A stretch of DNA of 64,000 nucleotides from Roseibium sp. MMSF_3544. Its GTDB lineage: Bacteria > Pseudomonadota > Alphaproteobacteria > Rhizobiales > Stappiaceae. A program made the position numbers and the translations under genes. The notes beneath the pieces were generated by a model that was not told where the DNA came from, made no database searches, and saw only the letters and a program-made list of their open reading frames with translations. This document shows, in pieces, positions 29,083 through 37,001 of the stretch (positions are counted from its first letter, which is position 1; each line of letters begins with the position of its first letter). Location: the NCBI RefSeq assembly GCF_030732845.1, contig NZ_JASHKA010000005.1, positions 269,271 to 333,270 on the forward strand, written 5' to 3'.

Positions 29083-30024
29083 ATGATCCAGCGACGTGAT
29101 CTCATGCTCTCAGCCATCGCGGCAGGTGGCGCTGTCTTGACAAAAGCTGGCAAGGCCGCAGCTTCCACCAAGGTTTCAAGCCAGCCGACAGACAATTCTG
29201 AAAAGAACGGCTTCGTGATCGCGCTTGGCGGTGGTGCAGCCAAGGCCTTTGCGCATATCCCGATCCTGGAAGCCCTCGACGAACTCGGTGTTGAGCCTGC
29301 TGAGATTGCCGGCACCTCAATGGGGGCGATCCTGGGAGGCCTTTATGCAAGTGGCATGAGTGGCCTGGAGATCCGAAAATACGGCATCGAACTGTTCACC
29401 CCGAAAACGCAGCTATTTCAAAAGCTTTTTTTGAAGGACGGCCGGACCTGGTCCTCGCTCTTCAACATGGTGCGCCCGGCGATCATCGAGCCGACTGTCC
29501 TGTTTGAAAAGATCTTCCCCGAGACGCTCGCCGACAATTTCTCAGATTTGCGCATTCCGTTGAGGATTGTGGCGACCGACTTCTATACGCAATCCCAGGT
29601 CATCCTGGACGAGGGACCTCTTTTGCCGGCAATTGCTGCATCATCCGCCTTGCCGATGCTGCTGACACCCGTTGAAATCAACGGCCGCGTTCTCATCGAC
29701 GGCGGTTTTGTCAATCCGACGCCATTTGACATCCTCGATGACGGCAAACATTTCACCATCGGCGTCGACGTGACGGGCACTGACTTTCCAAGAACCAGCA
29801 ATCTGCCGAGCGGGATGGAGACCTGGATCGGGTCGTTTTCAATCACGTTGAATTCACTCGTTACGGCGAAACTTCAGTGTGTCCACCCGGACCTCTTTGT
29901 CGATCTGCCGATCGAAACGTACAGCCCGATGGATTTCTTCAGGATCGAAGACATTCTCGCGGCAGCCGAACCGGCAAAGGAGCCGTTCAAACGCGAGCTC
30001 GCAGCGCTTTTAGACGTCAACTGA
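29083..30024 (+). CDS. Patatin-like phospholipase family protein
   Basis: 313 residues. The N-terminus MIQRRDLMLSAIAAGGAVLTKAGKAAA looks like a twin-arginine or Sec signal, implying export. The patatin core has the oxyanion loop as ALGGGAAKAFAHIPIL (a variant of GGGxRG), the nucleophile motif GTSMGAILGGLYASG and the second dyad residue in DGGFVNPTPFDIL. It should be a lipid acyl hydrolase. Its stop is ten bases from the stop of a convergent gene. Confidence 0.88.
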   Translation: MIQRRDLMLSAIAAGGAVLTKAGKAAASTKVSSQPTDNSEKNGFVIALGGGAAKAFAHIPILEALDELGVEPAEIAGTSMGAILGGLYASGMSGLEIRKYGIELFTPKTQLFQKLFLKDGRTWSSLFNMVRPAIIEPTVLFEKIFPETLADNFSDLRIPLRIVATDFYTQSQVILDEGPLLPAIAASSALPMLLTPVEINGRVLIDGGFVNPTPFDILDDGKHFTIGVDVTGTDFPRTSNLPSGMETWIGSFSITLNSLVTAKLQCVHPDLFVDLPIETYSPMDFFRIEDILAAAEPAKEPFKRELAALLDVN

Positions 30025-30034
30025 CGCAAACGCG

Positions 30035-31684
30035 CTAGAAAGCCGGACCGCGCCTGGAAAAGATGTCCTTCAACTCTTCGGCCCGTTGCGGCGACCAGCC
30101 TTCGGGTTCGACGACAGCGGCCCAGGCATCGATATAGTCCGGTGCAACGTAATAGTGACCGAACCTTGGAACATCGAGCGCAAACATGGAATCCAGCGCA
30201 AGCTGCAACATCGTAACGACCGGAAACCAGGACAGTTTTTCAGAGACATCGGGGGCCCTCGGCTGGTTCAGCCAGGCAGGTGGGCGCACAGAACTGTCGA
30301 AGGTGAAATTGACGATCGGGTCGCTGCCATAATTGAGGAAGACTGAGCGTATCGGACCCCAGGGACGGAAATCGCCATCCAGCCCGCCATACTGGTCCAT
30401 CACACGGACGAGGGATCCATTGCCGAAGGTCGGTCTCCAGGCGGGGCTTCCGGGATTTCGATGGTCGCGAACTTCAGACCAGTATCGGGAAAAGAAGGGC
30501 GATCCGGCCCACATGGCCCCCTGGATGGGATCGCCAAGCATGTCGAACAAAGGCAGGGTTGCCTGAGAATTGAAGGCGCCCTGGCTGAGGCCGTGAACAT
30601 AAAACTCCGGTCGCGTATCCTTCGGCAACTCGGTCCAGTAATCGTAGACCATGTCGAACAGTTTTCTCGACTGTTCAACGCCGTAGTCGGGGTGAGCGAG
30701 CAGCGACAGAACGCTCGTCAGGTAGGAATATTGAACCGAGACCGTCGCGACATCGCCGGACAGCATGAAGTCCAGCGTGTCATGCGCACCAGGGTCCATC
30801 CAGCCGGTTCCGACAGGCACCATGACGACCAGGGTGGACCGATCAAATCCGCCAACCCTTATCAGTTCTTCAAGCGCCAGCTTGGCGCGTTCCTCGGCAG
30901 TATCTGCCGACCGCCTTCCGACATAAACGCGCACCGGTTCCTGAACGGGCCCGGATTGAAACTCTGAGATTTCTTCAATCGTCGGTGCCGTGGCGACGAA
31001 ATGCCGACCCCAGCGACCCATTTCGTGCCATTTGACAAGCGAAGAGGCGCTTCCTGTCTTGAGGGGATCTTGCGGCTGCGCAACGTCAGGTTCGATCAGA
31101 ATGTCGGCTGCTTCGAACGAAGCATCGGCAGCGCGGAAAGCCGACCGTACCAGTGCACCGTCGATCAGTGCCCAGAACAACCAGCCGACAAGCGCAACGG
31201 AAAGCACGATGCCTACCTTGCGCGGCAGCACCCTGTCCAGTTGACGGGCAACGAACCTGCGGATCACACCGGCGATGCGGAAAAAGATCCAAAGCCCAAG
31301 AAAAATCAGACCGCCAACGGCAAAAATATAGACAGGCGCGGCGGTGTCGAGCGGTGGTAAATCCACAGCGGCGCGGGTCGCGTTTTGCCAGGAAGCTGCC
31401 TTTGAAAGGGAATAAATCAGGATGCCGGCACTCATCGCGAGCGCAAGCGCCCACCAGATCCACACCATTGCACCCTTGAAATCGGGAATTTCCAGATAGC
31501 GCCATAGGCTCCTGACCAGCATGCCGATCTCGTAACCAAGGCTGGCGGCAACCGCTGCGAGGGCGGCCTGAACCAAAGGATCGCGTGGCATCAGGGAAGG
31601 TGTGAGCGCCGCGCCGAAACAGCTAACGGCAACAACGAGACTGACTGCCGACAAACCGTTCCGGATCACTTGAACCAACGCCAT
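30035..31684 (-). CDS. Membrane-anchored alpha/beta hydrolase (COG4425 family)
   Basis: 549 residues from ATG 31684; a longer frame to 31765 lacks similarity. The first 200 residues contain five hydrophobic segments, for instance VIRNGLSAVSLVVAVSCFGAAL, MVWIWWALALAMSAGILIYSL and PVYIFAVGGLIFLGLWIFFRI. The C-terminal half is an alpha/beta hydrolase of the Abhydrolase_9 type, with the nucleophile motif GLSQGAFNS and the preceding RPEFYVHG. Function is unknown in the family; related proteins are predicted membrane lipases or esterases. Confidence 0.83.
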   Translation of the reverse strand: MALVQVIRNGLSAVSLVVAVSCFGAALTPSLMPRDPLVQAALAAVAASLGYEIGMLVRSLWRYLEIPDFKGAMVWIWWALALAMSAGILIYSLSKAASWQNATRAAVDLPPLDTAAPVYIFAVGGLIFLGLWIFFRIAGVIRRFVARQLDRVLPRKVGIVLSVALVGWLFWALIDGALVRSAFRAADASFEAADILIEPDVAQPQDPLKTGSASSLVKWHEMGRWGRHFVATAPTIEEISEFQSGPVQEPVRVYVGRRSADTAEERAKLALEELIRVGGFDRSTLVVMVPVGTGWMDPGAHDTLDFMLSGDVATVSVQYSYLTSVLSLLAHPDYGVEQSRKLFDMVYDYWTELPKDTRPEFYVHGLSQGAFNSQATLPLFDMLGDPIQGAMWAGSPFFSRYWSEVRDHRNPGSPAWRPTFGNGSLVRVMDQYGGLDGDFRPWGPIRSVFLNYGSDPIVNFTFDSSVRPPAWLNQPRAPDVSEKLSWFPVVTMLQLALDSMFALDVPRFGHYYVAPDYIDAWAAVVEPEGWSPQRAEELKDIFSRRGPAF

Positions 31685-32015
31685 GGCGCACCTGCTTTCG
31701 GAAAAGTCTCGAGAAAATTCGTAAACGATTGATATTGTGCAATAATCTGATCGGAGATCAACCAAAAGAAATCGAAATTGCGAACAGCGAGCCCTTCCTC
31801 ACGAAGGAAGCCACAGGTTCGCATTGTCTGCAAGAGCAGAGATTTCCGATAATTTCACGGTGCTAGGCAAGACAGGCGCCTTTGGGTCCAATGGCAGTGG
31901 ATTGCCATCGAAAGCACTCCGAAGATGATTGGCGACCAGGGAATATGCTGGCATTCAGGATGCCATGCATGGGACGGGAAATTTGGTTTCCCGTCCGGCT
32001 GCTGCTTAAGGAAAC
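31685..32015. other. Intergenic region with operon-end hairpin
   Basis: 331 bases between the COG4425 gene and the end of the guanidine operon. It holds the presumed promoter of the COG4425 gene, AT-rich near 31720-31860, and the hairpin at 31972-31996. No gene or RNA family recognised otherwise. Confidence 0.5.
31972..31996 (-). terminator. Perfect ten-pair hairpin at the 3' end of the guanidine operon
   Basis: GGACGGGAAA (31972-31981) and TTTCCCGTCC (31987-31996) form a perfect stem with a five-base loop, 20 bases beyond the last stop codon. In the direction of transcription (minus) there is no T-run afterwards, so it may act as a transcript-end stabiliser rather than a classic intrinsic terminator. 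Confidence 0.55.
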
Positions 32016-32231
32016 TTACTTCGCTTTGCCGGTTCTGCGGCTCACTCTCCAAACGCCCGCAACAATGGCACCCGTGGCGATCGCTCCAAGCACCAGGGCT
32101 GCATGGAATGGCGAGCCAAAGAAGTGCGCCACGGCTTCGCCCCAACCGGACATCTCATGATGGTTTCCCGGGTGCGCAAGCGCCGGTGAAGAGGTCGCGG
32201 CAACGGCCGCAGCAACAAGAAAAGATCTCAT
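32016..32231 (-). CDS. Small His-containing membrane protein, last gene of the guanidine operon
   Basis: 71 residues. A signal peptide (RSFLVAAAVAATSSPALA) ends at about residue 19, so the mature protein starts HPGNHHEMSGWGEAVAHFFGSPFHAA and continues into one hydrophobic span (ALVLGAIATGAIVAGVW) with a basic end RVSRRTGKAK. The mature N-terminus therefore puts a cluster of histidines and an HHEM segment outside the membrane, suitable for a metal. The ATG overlaps the stop of the His-rich gene (ATGA, 32228-32231), indicating translational coupling. I do not recognise a named family; nickel handling is inferred from the neighbours. Confidence 0.75.
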   Translation of the reverse strand: MRSFLVAAAVAATSSPALAHPGNHHEMSGWGEAVAHFFGSPFHAALVLGAIATGAIVAGVWRVSRRTGKAK

Positions 32232-32713
32232 TTGGCAATGTCTCCTTTGGCAAGACGGTTGGCAAGCACGTCGATCAGGTCGATGTCGTCGCGCTCGGTA
32301 AGCGAAACATAGGTGAAGGTCATGGTTTCCCGCTCCGACACCATGGAGCCGGGAAAGGGCATGTAGGCGAGCTCACGGGAAGCGAAGGCGGGCGAGGCTG
32401 TGCCGATTTGCCAGTTCGAGACAATCTTTGCATCGACAAGATGTTGGATAAGGCCGTCCGAACCGGGCTGATGAAACGGAACGCCGGCAAGCCTCAGATA
32501 GCTGGTCTTGTCCTCAGCCGAGCGGAAACCGTCGATGAAGCTTGTGGCAAGCGCCTGCAGTTCTTCTGCTTTTTCCGTGTCCGAGGCCCCATGCACATGG
32601 GAATGAAGGTGGTCTGATCCTGCGTGATTATGCCCATGCAGGTGCCCATGACCGTGATGATGGCCATGATCATGTGAATGATGGTGATGATGATGGTCGT
32701 GGTCGTGGGTCAT
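32228..32713 (-). CDS. Protein with extreme His-rich N-terminus, putative nickel chaperone for the guanidinase
   Basis: 161 residues from ATG 32713, four bases after the guanidinase stop. Residues 3-42 are nearly half histidine (runs such as HHHHHH and HDHGHHHGHGHLHGHNH), as in metal-storage segments of HypB, UreE or SlyD. The remaining 115 residues (ELQALATSFIDGFRSAEDKTSYLRLAGVP ... FAYVS-like MTFTYVSLTERDDIDLIDVLANRLAKGD) form a domain I cannot assign; there is no P-loop, so it is not a HypB or UreG GTPase, and no CxxC zinc site as in HypA. Placement between gdmH and the small membrane gene points to nickel delivery to the hydrolase (inference). A longer frame to 32815 overlaps gdmH. Confidence 0.8.
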   Translation of the reverse strand: MTHDHDHHHHHHSHDHGHHHGHGHLHGHNHAGSDHLHSHVHGASDTEKAEELQALATSFIDGFRSAEDKTSYLRLAGVPFHQPGSDGLIQHLVDAKIVSNWQIGTASPAFASRELAYMPFPGSMVSERETMTFTYVSLTERDDIDLIDVLANRLAKGDIAK

Positions 32714-32717
32714 CGGA

Positions 32718-33956
32718 TCACTCCACGTCCGGACCGGCTGGAATGGAAACCGGTTTGTTGATGATCGACTTGTGAGCGCCCATTTTGCCGTGGGAGACAA
32801 GCGTGCCGAGCACATCCACGATCACTCGCGTTGCCAGGAGTGCGGTGATGTCGGAGCAGTCATAGGGCGGCGACACCTCAACAACTTCAAGTCCGCAGAT
32901 GCCTTCCTTGGCGACCAGCGACACGAGTTCCAGTGCTTCGCGCGGCAGGAAGCCTCCTGGTTCGGGCCAGCCGGTGCCGGGCACGAAGCCGCAGTCGACA
33001 CTGTCGATGTCGAAGGAGATATAGACCGCATCAGCGTCTTTCCACGCAAGTTCCAGCGCCCGCGCTGCGGTTTCCGCCAAGCCCATCTCTTCCACATCCC
33101 GCATCGTGAAGATGTTGGTGTTGCGCTCGCGGGCAACTTCAACGCCCTCGCGCGGAACCTGCCAGCCACCGATCCCGATCTGGACCAGGTTCACCGCTGG
33201 AACGTTGACGAGATCAGTGGCATGAAACCACGGCGTTGTGTGCATGCGCTCGTCCAAGTCCTTCTCCTGGATATCGATATGCCGATCGAAATGAACGATG
33301 CCGATGCGTTTGGATGTGCATTCTGCTATGCCGCGCACGCACGGAAACCCGATGGAATGGTCGCCGCCGATCATGATCGGCAAAGCCCCGGACGAGGCAA
33401 CATGCGACACGGCGCGGGTGATCTGATCGAAAGTCTTTTCGATATTGGCCGGGATCGTGAAAATGTCACCAACATCACAGAGCGTCATCTGTTCGCGCAG
33501 GTCGACGCCCATTTCATAGTTGTAGGGCGTGTAGAGCGCGGAGATTTTACGCACGCCTTGCGGCCCGAAACGGGTGCCCGGCCGGTAGGTGGTGCCGCCG
33601 TCGAACGGAATGCCGATGACAGCTGCATCATAGGCCCCGACCTGTGTGACGTCTTCGATATAAGGCGCTTTCAGGAACGTGTTGATGCCCGCATAATGCG
33701 GCAGCTCACCGCGCGCAAATGTCGGGATCGACTTGTCAGTCAAGCTGTCGGATCCGGTGAGCCCCATGCGAAGCGCCCAGGCCTTTTCCTTCTCCCAGGC
33801 CGCTGAGGGCAGGGTGCCTTCCTTTTCAGCCGCCTTCCAACCGCGAAGCTGGAGTTTGTCGAAATCCGGATGATGCTGTCTGGCCGCCGGCTGCCGCATC
33901 ATGGAACCGGCTGCTTTATGCCGTGTGGCCGGGCCGAATGGGTCAGGAATTGGCAT
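32718..33956 (-). CDS. gdmH: Nickel-dependent guanidine hydrolase (GdmH-like, ureohydrolase family)
   Basis: 412 residues; ATG 33956 follows GAGGAA. It belongs to the arginase/agmatinase fold: VIGIPFDGGTTYRPGTRFGPQGVRKIS, MIGGDHSIGFP, metal motif HFDRHIDIQ and SFDIDSVDCGFVPGTGWPEPGGF, EVVEVSPPYDCSDIT. Two traits separate it from agmatinase and agree with the guanidine hydrolases described in cyanobacteria: the long N-terminal extension of about 90 residues before the core and the DRHID / VPGTGWPEPGG variants of DAHxD / PGTGTPEPGG. It would split guanidine to urea and ammonia. Guanidine-I riboswitch control and the linked importer strongly support this substrate. Biochemical specificity is not shown by sequence alone. 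Confidence 0.88.
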   Translation of the reverse strand: MPIPDPFGPATRHKAAGSMMRQPAARQHHPDFDKLQLRGWKAAEKEGTLPSAAWEKEKAWALRMGLTGSDSLTDKSIPTFARGELPHYAGINTFLKAPYIEDVTQVGAYDAAVIGIPFDGGTTYRPGTRFGPQGVRKISALYTPYNYEMGVDLREQMTLCDVGDIFTIPANIEKTFDQITRAVSHVASSGALPIMIGGDHSIGFPCVRGIAECTSKRIGIVHFDRHIDIQEKDLDERMHTTPWFHATDLVNVPAVNLVQIGIGGWQVPREGVEVARERNTNIFTMRDVEEMGLAETAARALELAWKDADAVYISFDIDSVDCGFVPGTGWPEPGGFLPREALELVSLVAKEGICGLEVVEVSPPYDCSDITALLATRVIVDVLGTLVSHGKMGAHKSIINKPVSIPAGPDVE

Positions 33957-33965
33957 GGACGTTCC

Positions 33966-34799
33966 TCATGTTTGTTTGCTGTTTGAAGGATTAGATGTGT
34001 TGGCGGCCGGCTTTGACGCGATTGATCCTGCAATGGTTTCGGGATCAATTGTCTCCGGTCCCGTAACGGGGGCAGCCAATGGAAGGTCATAGGTGATCGT
34101 CGCACCAAAGGCTTCCGGGGCCTGCGGATCGTGACGGATCTTGTCGAAAACCAGCAGACGCGTGCCGAGCTTGAAGGCCTCGTGGATGTCATGCGTGACC
34201 ATGAAAACGGTCATGTTGAGGTCCTGCCAGAGACTGAGCAAAAGCGCATGCATATCGACGCGAATGCCCGGATCAAGCGCCCCGAAGGGTTCGTCCAGAA
34301 GCAATATGCTCGGCTTCTTCACCAGCGCTTGGGCAATTGCAAGGCGCTGCTGCATGCCGCCGGAAAGCTGAACCGGATATTTGTTGGCCGCAGCACTCAA
34401 GCCGATCCGCTCCAGCAGCTCTTCGATTTCGGCGATGGCAGCGCGCTTTGAGGCGCCGAAGAGCTTTCCGGTAAAGGGTGATTTTTCAAATTCACCCGCC
34501 AGAATGAGGTTCTCCGCAACGGTAAGGTGCGAGAACACCGAATATTTCTGAAAGACGATCCCGCGATCGGGTGTCGGTTCCTCGGGCAGGGCATTGCCGT
34601 CAAGCAGGATTTCACCCCGCGTTGGATGCTCTTGTGACAAGAGCATGCGCAGGAAGGTCGACTTGCCGCATCCCGATGCCCCCACAATTGTGCAGAACGA
34701 TCCGGTTTCGACGTCCAGGTCGACCCGCTCGAGAACCGGGGTGCCGTCGTAATACTTGGAGACAGCCTTGACGGAAAGTTTTTTCGCGGCCTCGTTCAT
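33966..34799 (-). CDS. Guanidine-type ABC transporter ATP-binding protein (NrtD/SsuB/TauB family)
   Basis: 277 residues. Walker A is GASGCGKST, the Q-loop block is GIVFQKYSVFSHLTVAENL, the signature is QLSGGMQQRLAIAQALVKKPSILLLDEPFGALDP and the switch histidine is in VTHDIHEAF. The last 45 residues are a Pro/Thr/Ser-rich tail not needed for the fold. The start overlaps the permease stop (ATGA); gdmH begins nine bases after its stop. It energises the importer located in the cytoplasmic membrane. Confidence 0.93.
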   Translation of the reverse strand: MNEAAKKLSVKAVSKYYDGTPVLERVDLDVETGSFCTIVGASGCGKSTFLRMLLSQEHPTRGEILLDGNALPEEPTPDRGIVFQKYSVFSHLTVAENLILAGEFEKSPFTGKLFGASKRAAIAEIEELLERIGLSAAANKYPVQLSGGMQQRLAIAQALVKKPSILLLDEPFGALDPGIRVDMHALLLSLWQDLNMTVFMVTHDIHEAFKLGTRLLVFDKIRHDPQAPEAFGATITYDLPLAAPVTGPETIDPETIAGSIASKPAANTSNPSNSKQT

Positions 34800-35617
34800 A
34801 GGGCATCTCCACCCAGATGATGCCAGCGGAAGGCCCGTCGCGAGATCAACAGAAGAAGGCGATCGAGCAGGAAGGCGAGCAGGGTGATCCAGACGACATA
34901 CGGCAGGATCACGTCCATCGCGAGGTAGCGTCGGACCAGAAAGATCCTGTAGCCGAGACCGGTCGTTGACGCGATCGCTTCAGCCGAGATCAGGAATATC
35001 CAGGCCGGCACCAGTCCCAGCCTGAGAGCTGTTATCAGCTTCGGCAGCACCTGCGGAATGACGAGGCGCGTGATCATCTGCCAAACGGATGCGCCGAGCG
35101 TTTCCGCCTTGATGATCATTTCCCTTGGGATGTCCAGCACCGCCTGTGCGGTGGATCGGATCATTATCGGCGCGGTTCCGATCACGATCAGCGCAATCTT
35201 GGAAACCTCTCCCAGCCCGAATGTAATGAAGAGGATAGGCAGGATGGTGATCGGCGGGATCAGCGAGAAAGTCGCCAGATAGGGCGCCAGCGTGCTGCGG
35301 ATATGGGGAATGAAGCCAATGGCGATCCCGATTGTGAGAGCCAGCAACGTGGAAACGGCCATACCGCTGCCAAGCCGCCACAGGCTGTCGAACGTATCGA
35401 TCCACAAGAGCAGATCGCCCGACCGCCGGTCCGGAACCGCCGCCATGCGCCAGAATGCGGCCCCCATGCTTTCCAGCGAGGGCAGAAGCTTGTCCGCAGG
35501 GTTCTCAAGCCGCCGGTAGTGGCTCGCAATCGCGTAGGTCACGACTGTTGCCAGGAAGGGCAGAAGGCCAAGCGCCAGTGCGGTCACCCGGGACGGTTTC
35601 CGGTTGATGATGCGCAT
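34796..35617 (-). CDS. Guanidine-type ABC transporter permease (SsuC/TauC family)
   Basis: 273 residues with about six hydrophobic spans. The BPD_transp_1 EAA loop reads VLDIPREMIIKAETLGASVWQMITRLVIPQVLPKLI. The N-terminal RIINRKPSRVTALALGLLPFLATVVTYAIASHYR and the block SLWRLGSGMAVSTLLALTIGIAIGFI match permeases found with urea-carboxylase-region (in fact guanidine) clusters. It lies between the binding-protein and ATPase genes. Confidence 0.92.
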   Translation of the reverse strand: MRIINRKPSRVTALALGLLPFLATVVTYAIASHYRRLENPADKLLPSLESMGAAFWRMAAVPDRRSGDLLLWIDTFDSLWRLGSGMAVSTLLALTIGIAIGFIPHIRSTLAPYLATFSLIPPITILPILFITFGLGEVSKIALIVIGTAPIMIRSTAQAVLDIPREMIIKAETLGASVWQMITRLVIPQVLPKLITALRLGLVPAWIFLISAEAIASTTGLGYRIFLVRRYLAMDVILPYVVWITLLAFLLDRLLLLISRRAFRWHHLGGDAL

Positions 35618-35688
35618 TTGGGATCCTAGGGCTGTCGGAGAGGAGGGTCCGGCCGAACCCGGCCGGACCCGTTGGTAAAACCCGTCGC

Positions 35689-36759
35689 TTAAAGCGCGCC
35701 GTCAGCCGCCATTTGCATGAAGCTCGCGTCGAAGCGCAGCTTGACGTTGTTGGTGTCGCCGTAAACCGACCCGTCCGGGAAGGCGACGCCGACAAATTCA
35801 GGGCTCGGTGCTCCTTCGCCGAGAATGCCTTTGTCGTAGAGGAACTCGGCAACGAATTTCATAGTCGCCGAGAGTTCGGCGGCTTTCGAAAATTCGACGG
35901 CCTCGGCGGGCGTATAGAACATTTTCGTCGTCGCGAGCTGGGCGTCGTAGCCTGCCAGATCCGTGCCCGAAGCTTCCGCCATCGCGGTGCGGGCGGCAAT
36001 GCCTTCTTCAGAGTCAGACGACATGATCGCCATCAATTCATACCAGGCACCAACTAGTGCCTTGCCGAAATCCGGGTTGTCGGCGAGCGTTTCGGTGTTG
36101 ACCATCATCACGTCGATGATTTCGCCCGGAATGCCGGCGCTGTCGAAGACCTTGGTCGCGTTTGGTTGCGCCTCGATTTCAGACAGCAGCGGGTTCCAGG
36201 TGACAACGGCGGTCACATCGTCGGTGGCATAGGCCGCGATCATGTCCGCATCCGACGTGTTGACGACGGTCAGGTCCTTTTCGCTGAGATCTACGGTGTC
36301 GAGCGCGCGGGCGAGCAGGTAATGGGAAACCGAGAGCTCGACCAGGTTGACGGTCTGGCCCTTGATATCGGCAAGTCCGCTCTTGTCTTTCAGGATGATG
36401 CCGTCATTGCCGTTGGAATAGTCGCCGACAATCAGTGCCGTGGTGTCGACACCGCCACCGGCCGGAATGGAGAGCGCGTCCATGTTGGTCATGGAGCAGC
36501 CGTCATATTCGCCTGCCGTGTACTGGTTGATCGATTCGACATAGTCGTTGATCTGCACGATCTCCACGTCGATCCCGTATTTGTCGGCCCATTTCTTCAT
36601 GATGCCGCTGTCCTGAAGATAGCCCCAGGGCATCCAGCCGACATAGATCGACCAGCAGACCTTGAAGTCCTTCTTTTCCTCGGCCTGAACGGAGGGAACG
36701 GAGAGCGGCAACGAAAGCGCGGCCGCGAGTAGGGAAGCTTTGAAGAGTGATTTCAGCAT
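35689..36759 (-). CDS. Guanidine-type ABC transporter substrate-binding protein (urea-carboxylase-region family)
   Basis: 356 residues from ATG 36759, preceded by AGGAG at 12-base spacing; the longer frame to 36831 lies in the riboswitch leader. A signal peptide (KSLFKASLLAAALSLPLSVPSVQA) is clear. The mature protein begins EEKKDFKVCWSIYVGWMPWGYLQDSGIMKKWADKYGIDVEIVQINDYVESINQYTAGEYDGCSMTNMDAL, typical of the NrtA/TauA-like proteins annotated as urea-ABC or urea-carboxylase-region binding proteins, a family often under guanidine-I riboswitches. It should capture guanidinium in the periplasm. It is the first gene of the operon. Confidence 0.92.
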   Translation of the reverse strand: MLKSLFKASLLAAALSLPLSVPSVQAEEKKDFKVCWSIYVGWMPWGYLQDSGIMKKWADKYGIDVEIVQINDYVESINQYTAGEYDGCSMTNMDALSIPAGGGVDTTALIVGDYSNGNDGIILKDKSGLADIKGQTVNLVELSVSHYLLARALDTVDLSEKDLTVVNTSDADMIAAYATDDVTAVVTWNPLLSEIEAQPNATKVFDSAGIPGEIIDVMMVNTETLADNPDFGKALVGAWYELMAIMSSDSEEGIAARTAMAEASGTDLAGYDAQLATTKMFYTPAEAVEFSKAAELSATMKFVAEFLYDKGILGEGAPSPEFVGVAFPDGSVYGDTNNVKLRFDASFMQMAADGAL

Positions 36760-36781
36760 CTGTGCGCGTCTCCTGTCTTCA

Positions 36782-36806
36782 GCCCGGTGGAAGGAACCTT
36801 CCGGGT
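36782..36806 (-). promoter_or_regulatory. Hairpin just upstream of the ribosome site of the guanidine operon
   Basis: On the minus strand CCCGGAAGG and CCTTCCACCGGG face each other across a TT centre, giving a strong hairpin that ends about ten bases before the AGGAG of the first gene. It is a candidate part of the riboswitch expression platform. Confidence 0.45.
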
Positions 36807-36861
36807 ATGAGTCTTTGAGTTTCTTGCGCACGTCCGGGAGCAGGCTCGCGCGCGCGAAACC

Positions 36862-36991
36862 TCGTGCAGTTGTCTCCCGGGTTTTTGTCCCGCCGTGTCA
36901 CCGGACTATGTCGGCCATTGCCTATAAACGTCCGGCTTGCACCTCTCGGTCCTGCGTCGTCATCGACCGGATCCCTAGGCGCGCTGCACGA
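36862..36991 (-). ncRNA. Guanidine-I riboswitch aptamer (ykkC RNA)
   Basis: On the minus strand the conserved ykkC elements occur in order. P1 is TCGTGCAG (36984-36991) pairing perfectly with CTGCACGA (36862-36869). Inside are CTAGGGATCCGG (around 36967-36978), ACCGAGAG (around 36941-36948), then ACACGGCGGGAC, AAAAA and CCCGGGAGA (36873-36897), the most diagnostic block of the family. Guanidine-I aptamers bind guanidinium and switch on detoxification or assimilation genes. Here it precedes an importer and guanidine hydrolase, so its ligand and the gene functions agree. Confidence 0.95.
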
Positions 36992-37001
36992 ACGGAACAT
37001 C

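Noticed and set aside
32772..33806. 344-codon plus-strand open frame
   Set aside because: Antisense to gdmH; no recognisable domain and no ribosome site.
32718..33956. Agmatinase or arginase as the product name
   Set aside because: Riboswitch ligand, importer type, N-terminal extension and the DRHID / VPGTGWPEPGG variants favour guanidine hydrolase.
35689..36759. Nitrate or taurine binding protein
   Set aside because: Sequence blocks fit the urea-carboxylase-region subgroup and the gene is directly under a guanidine-I riboswitch.
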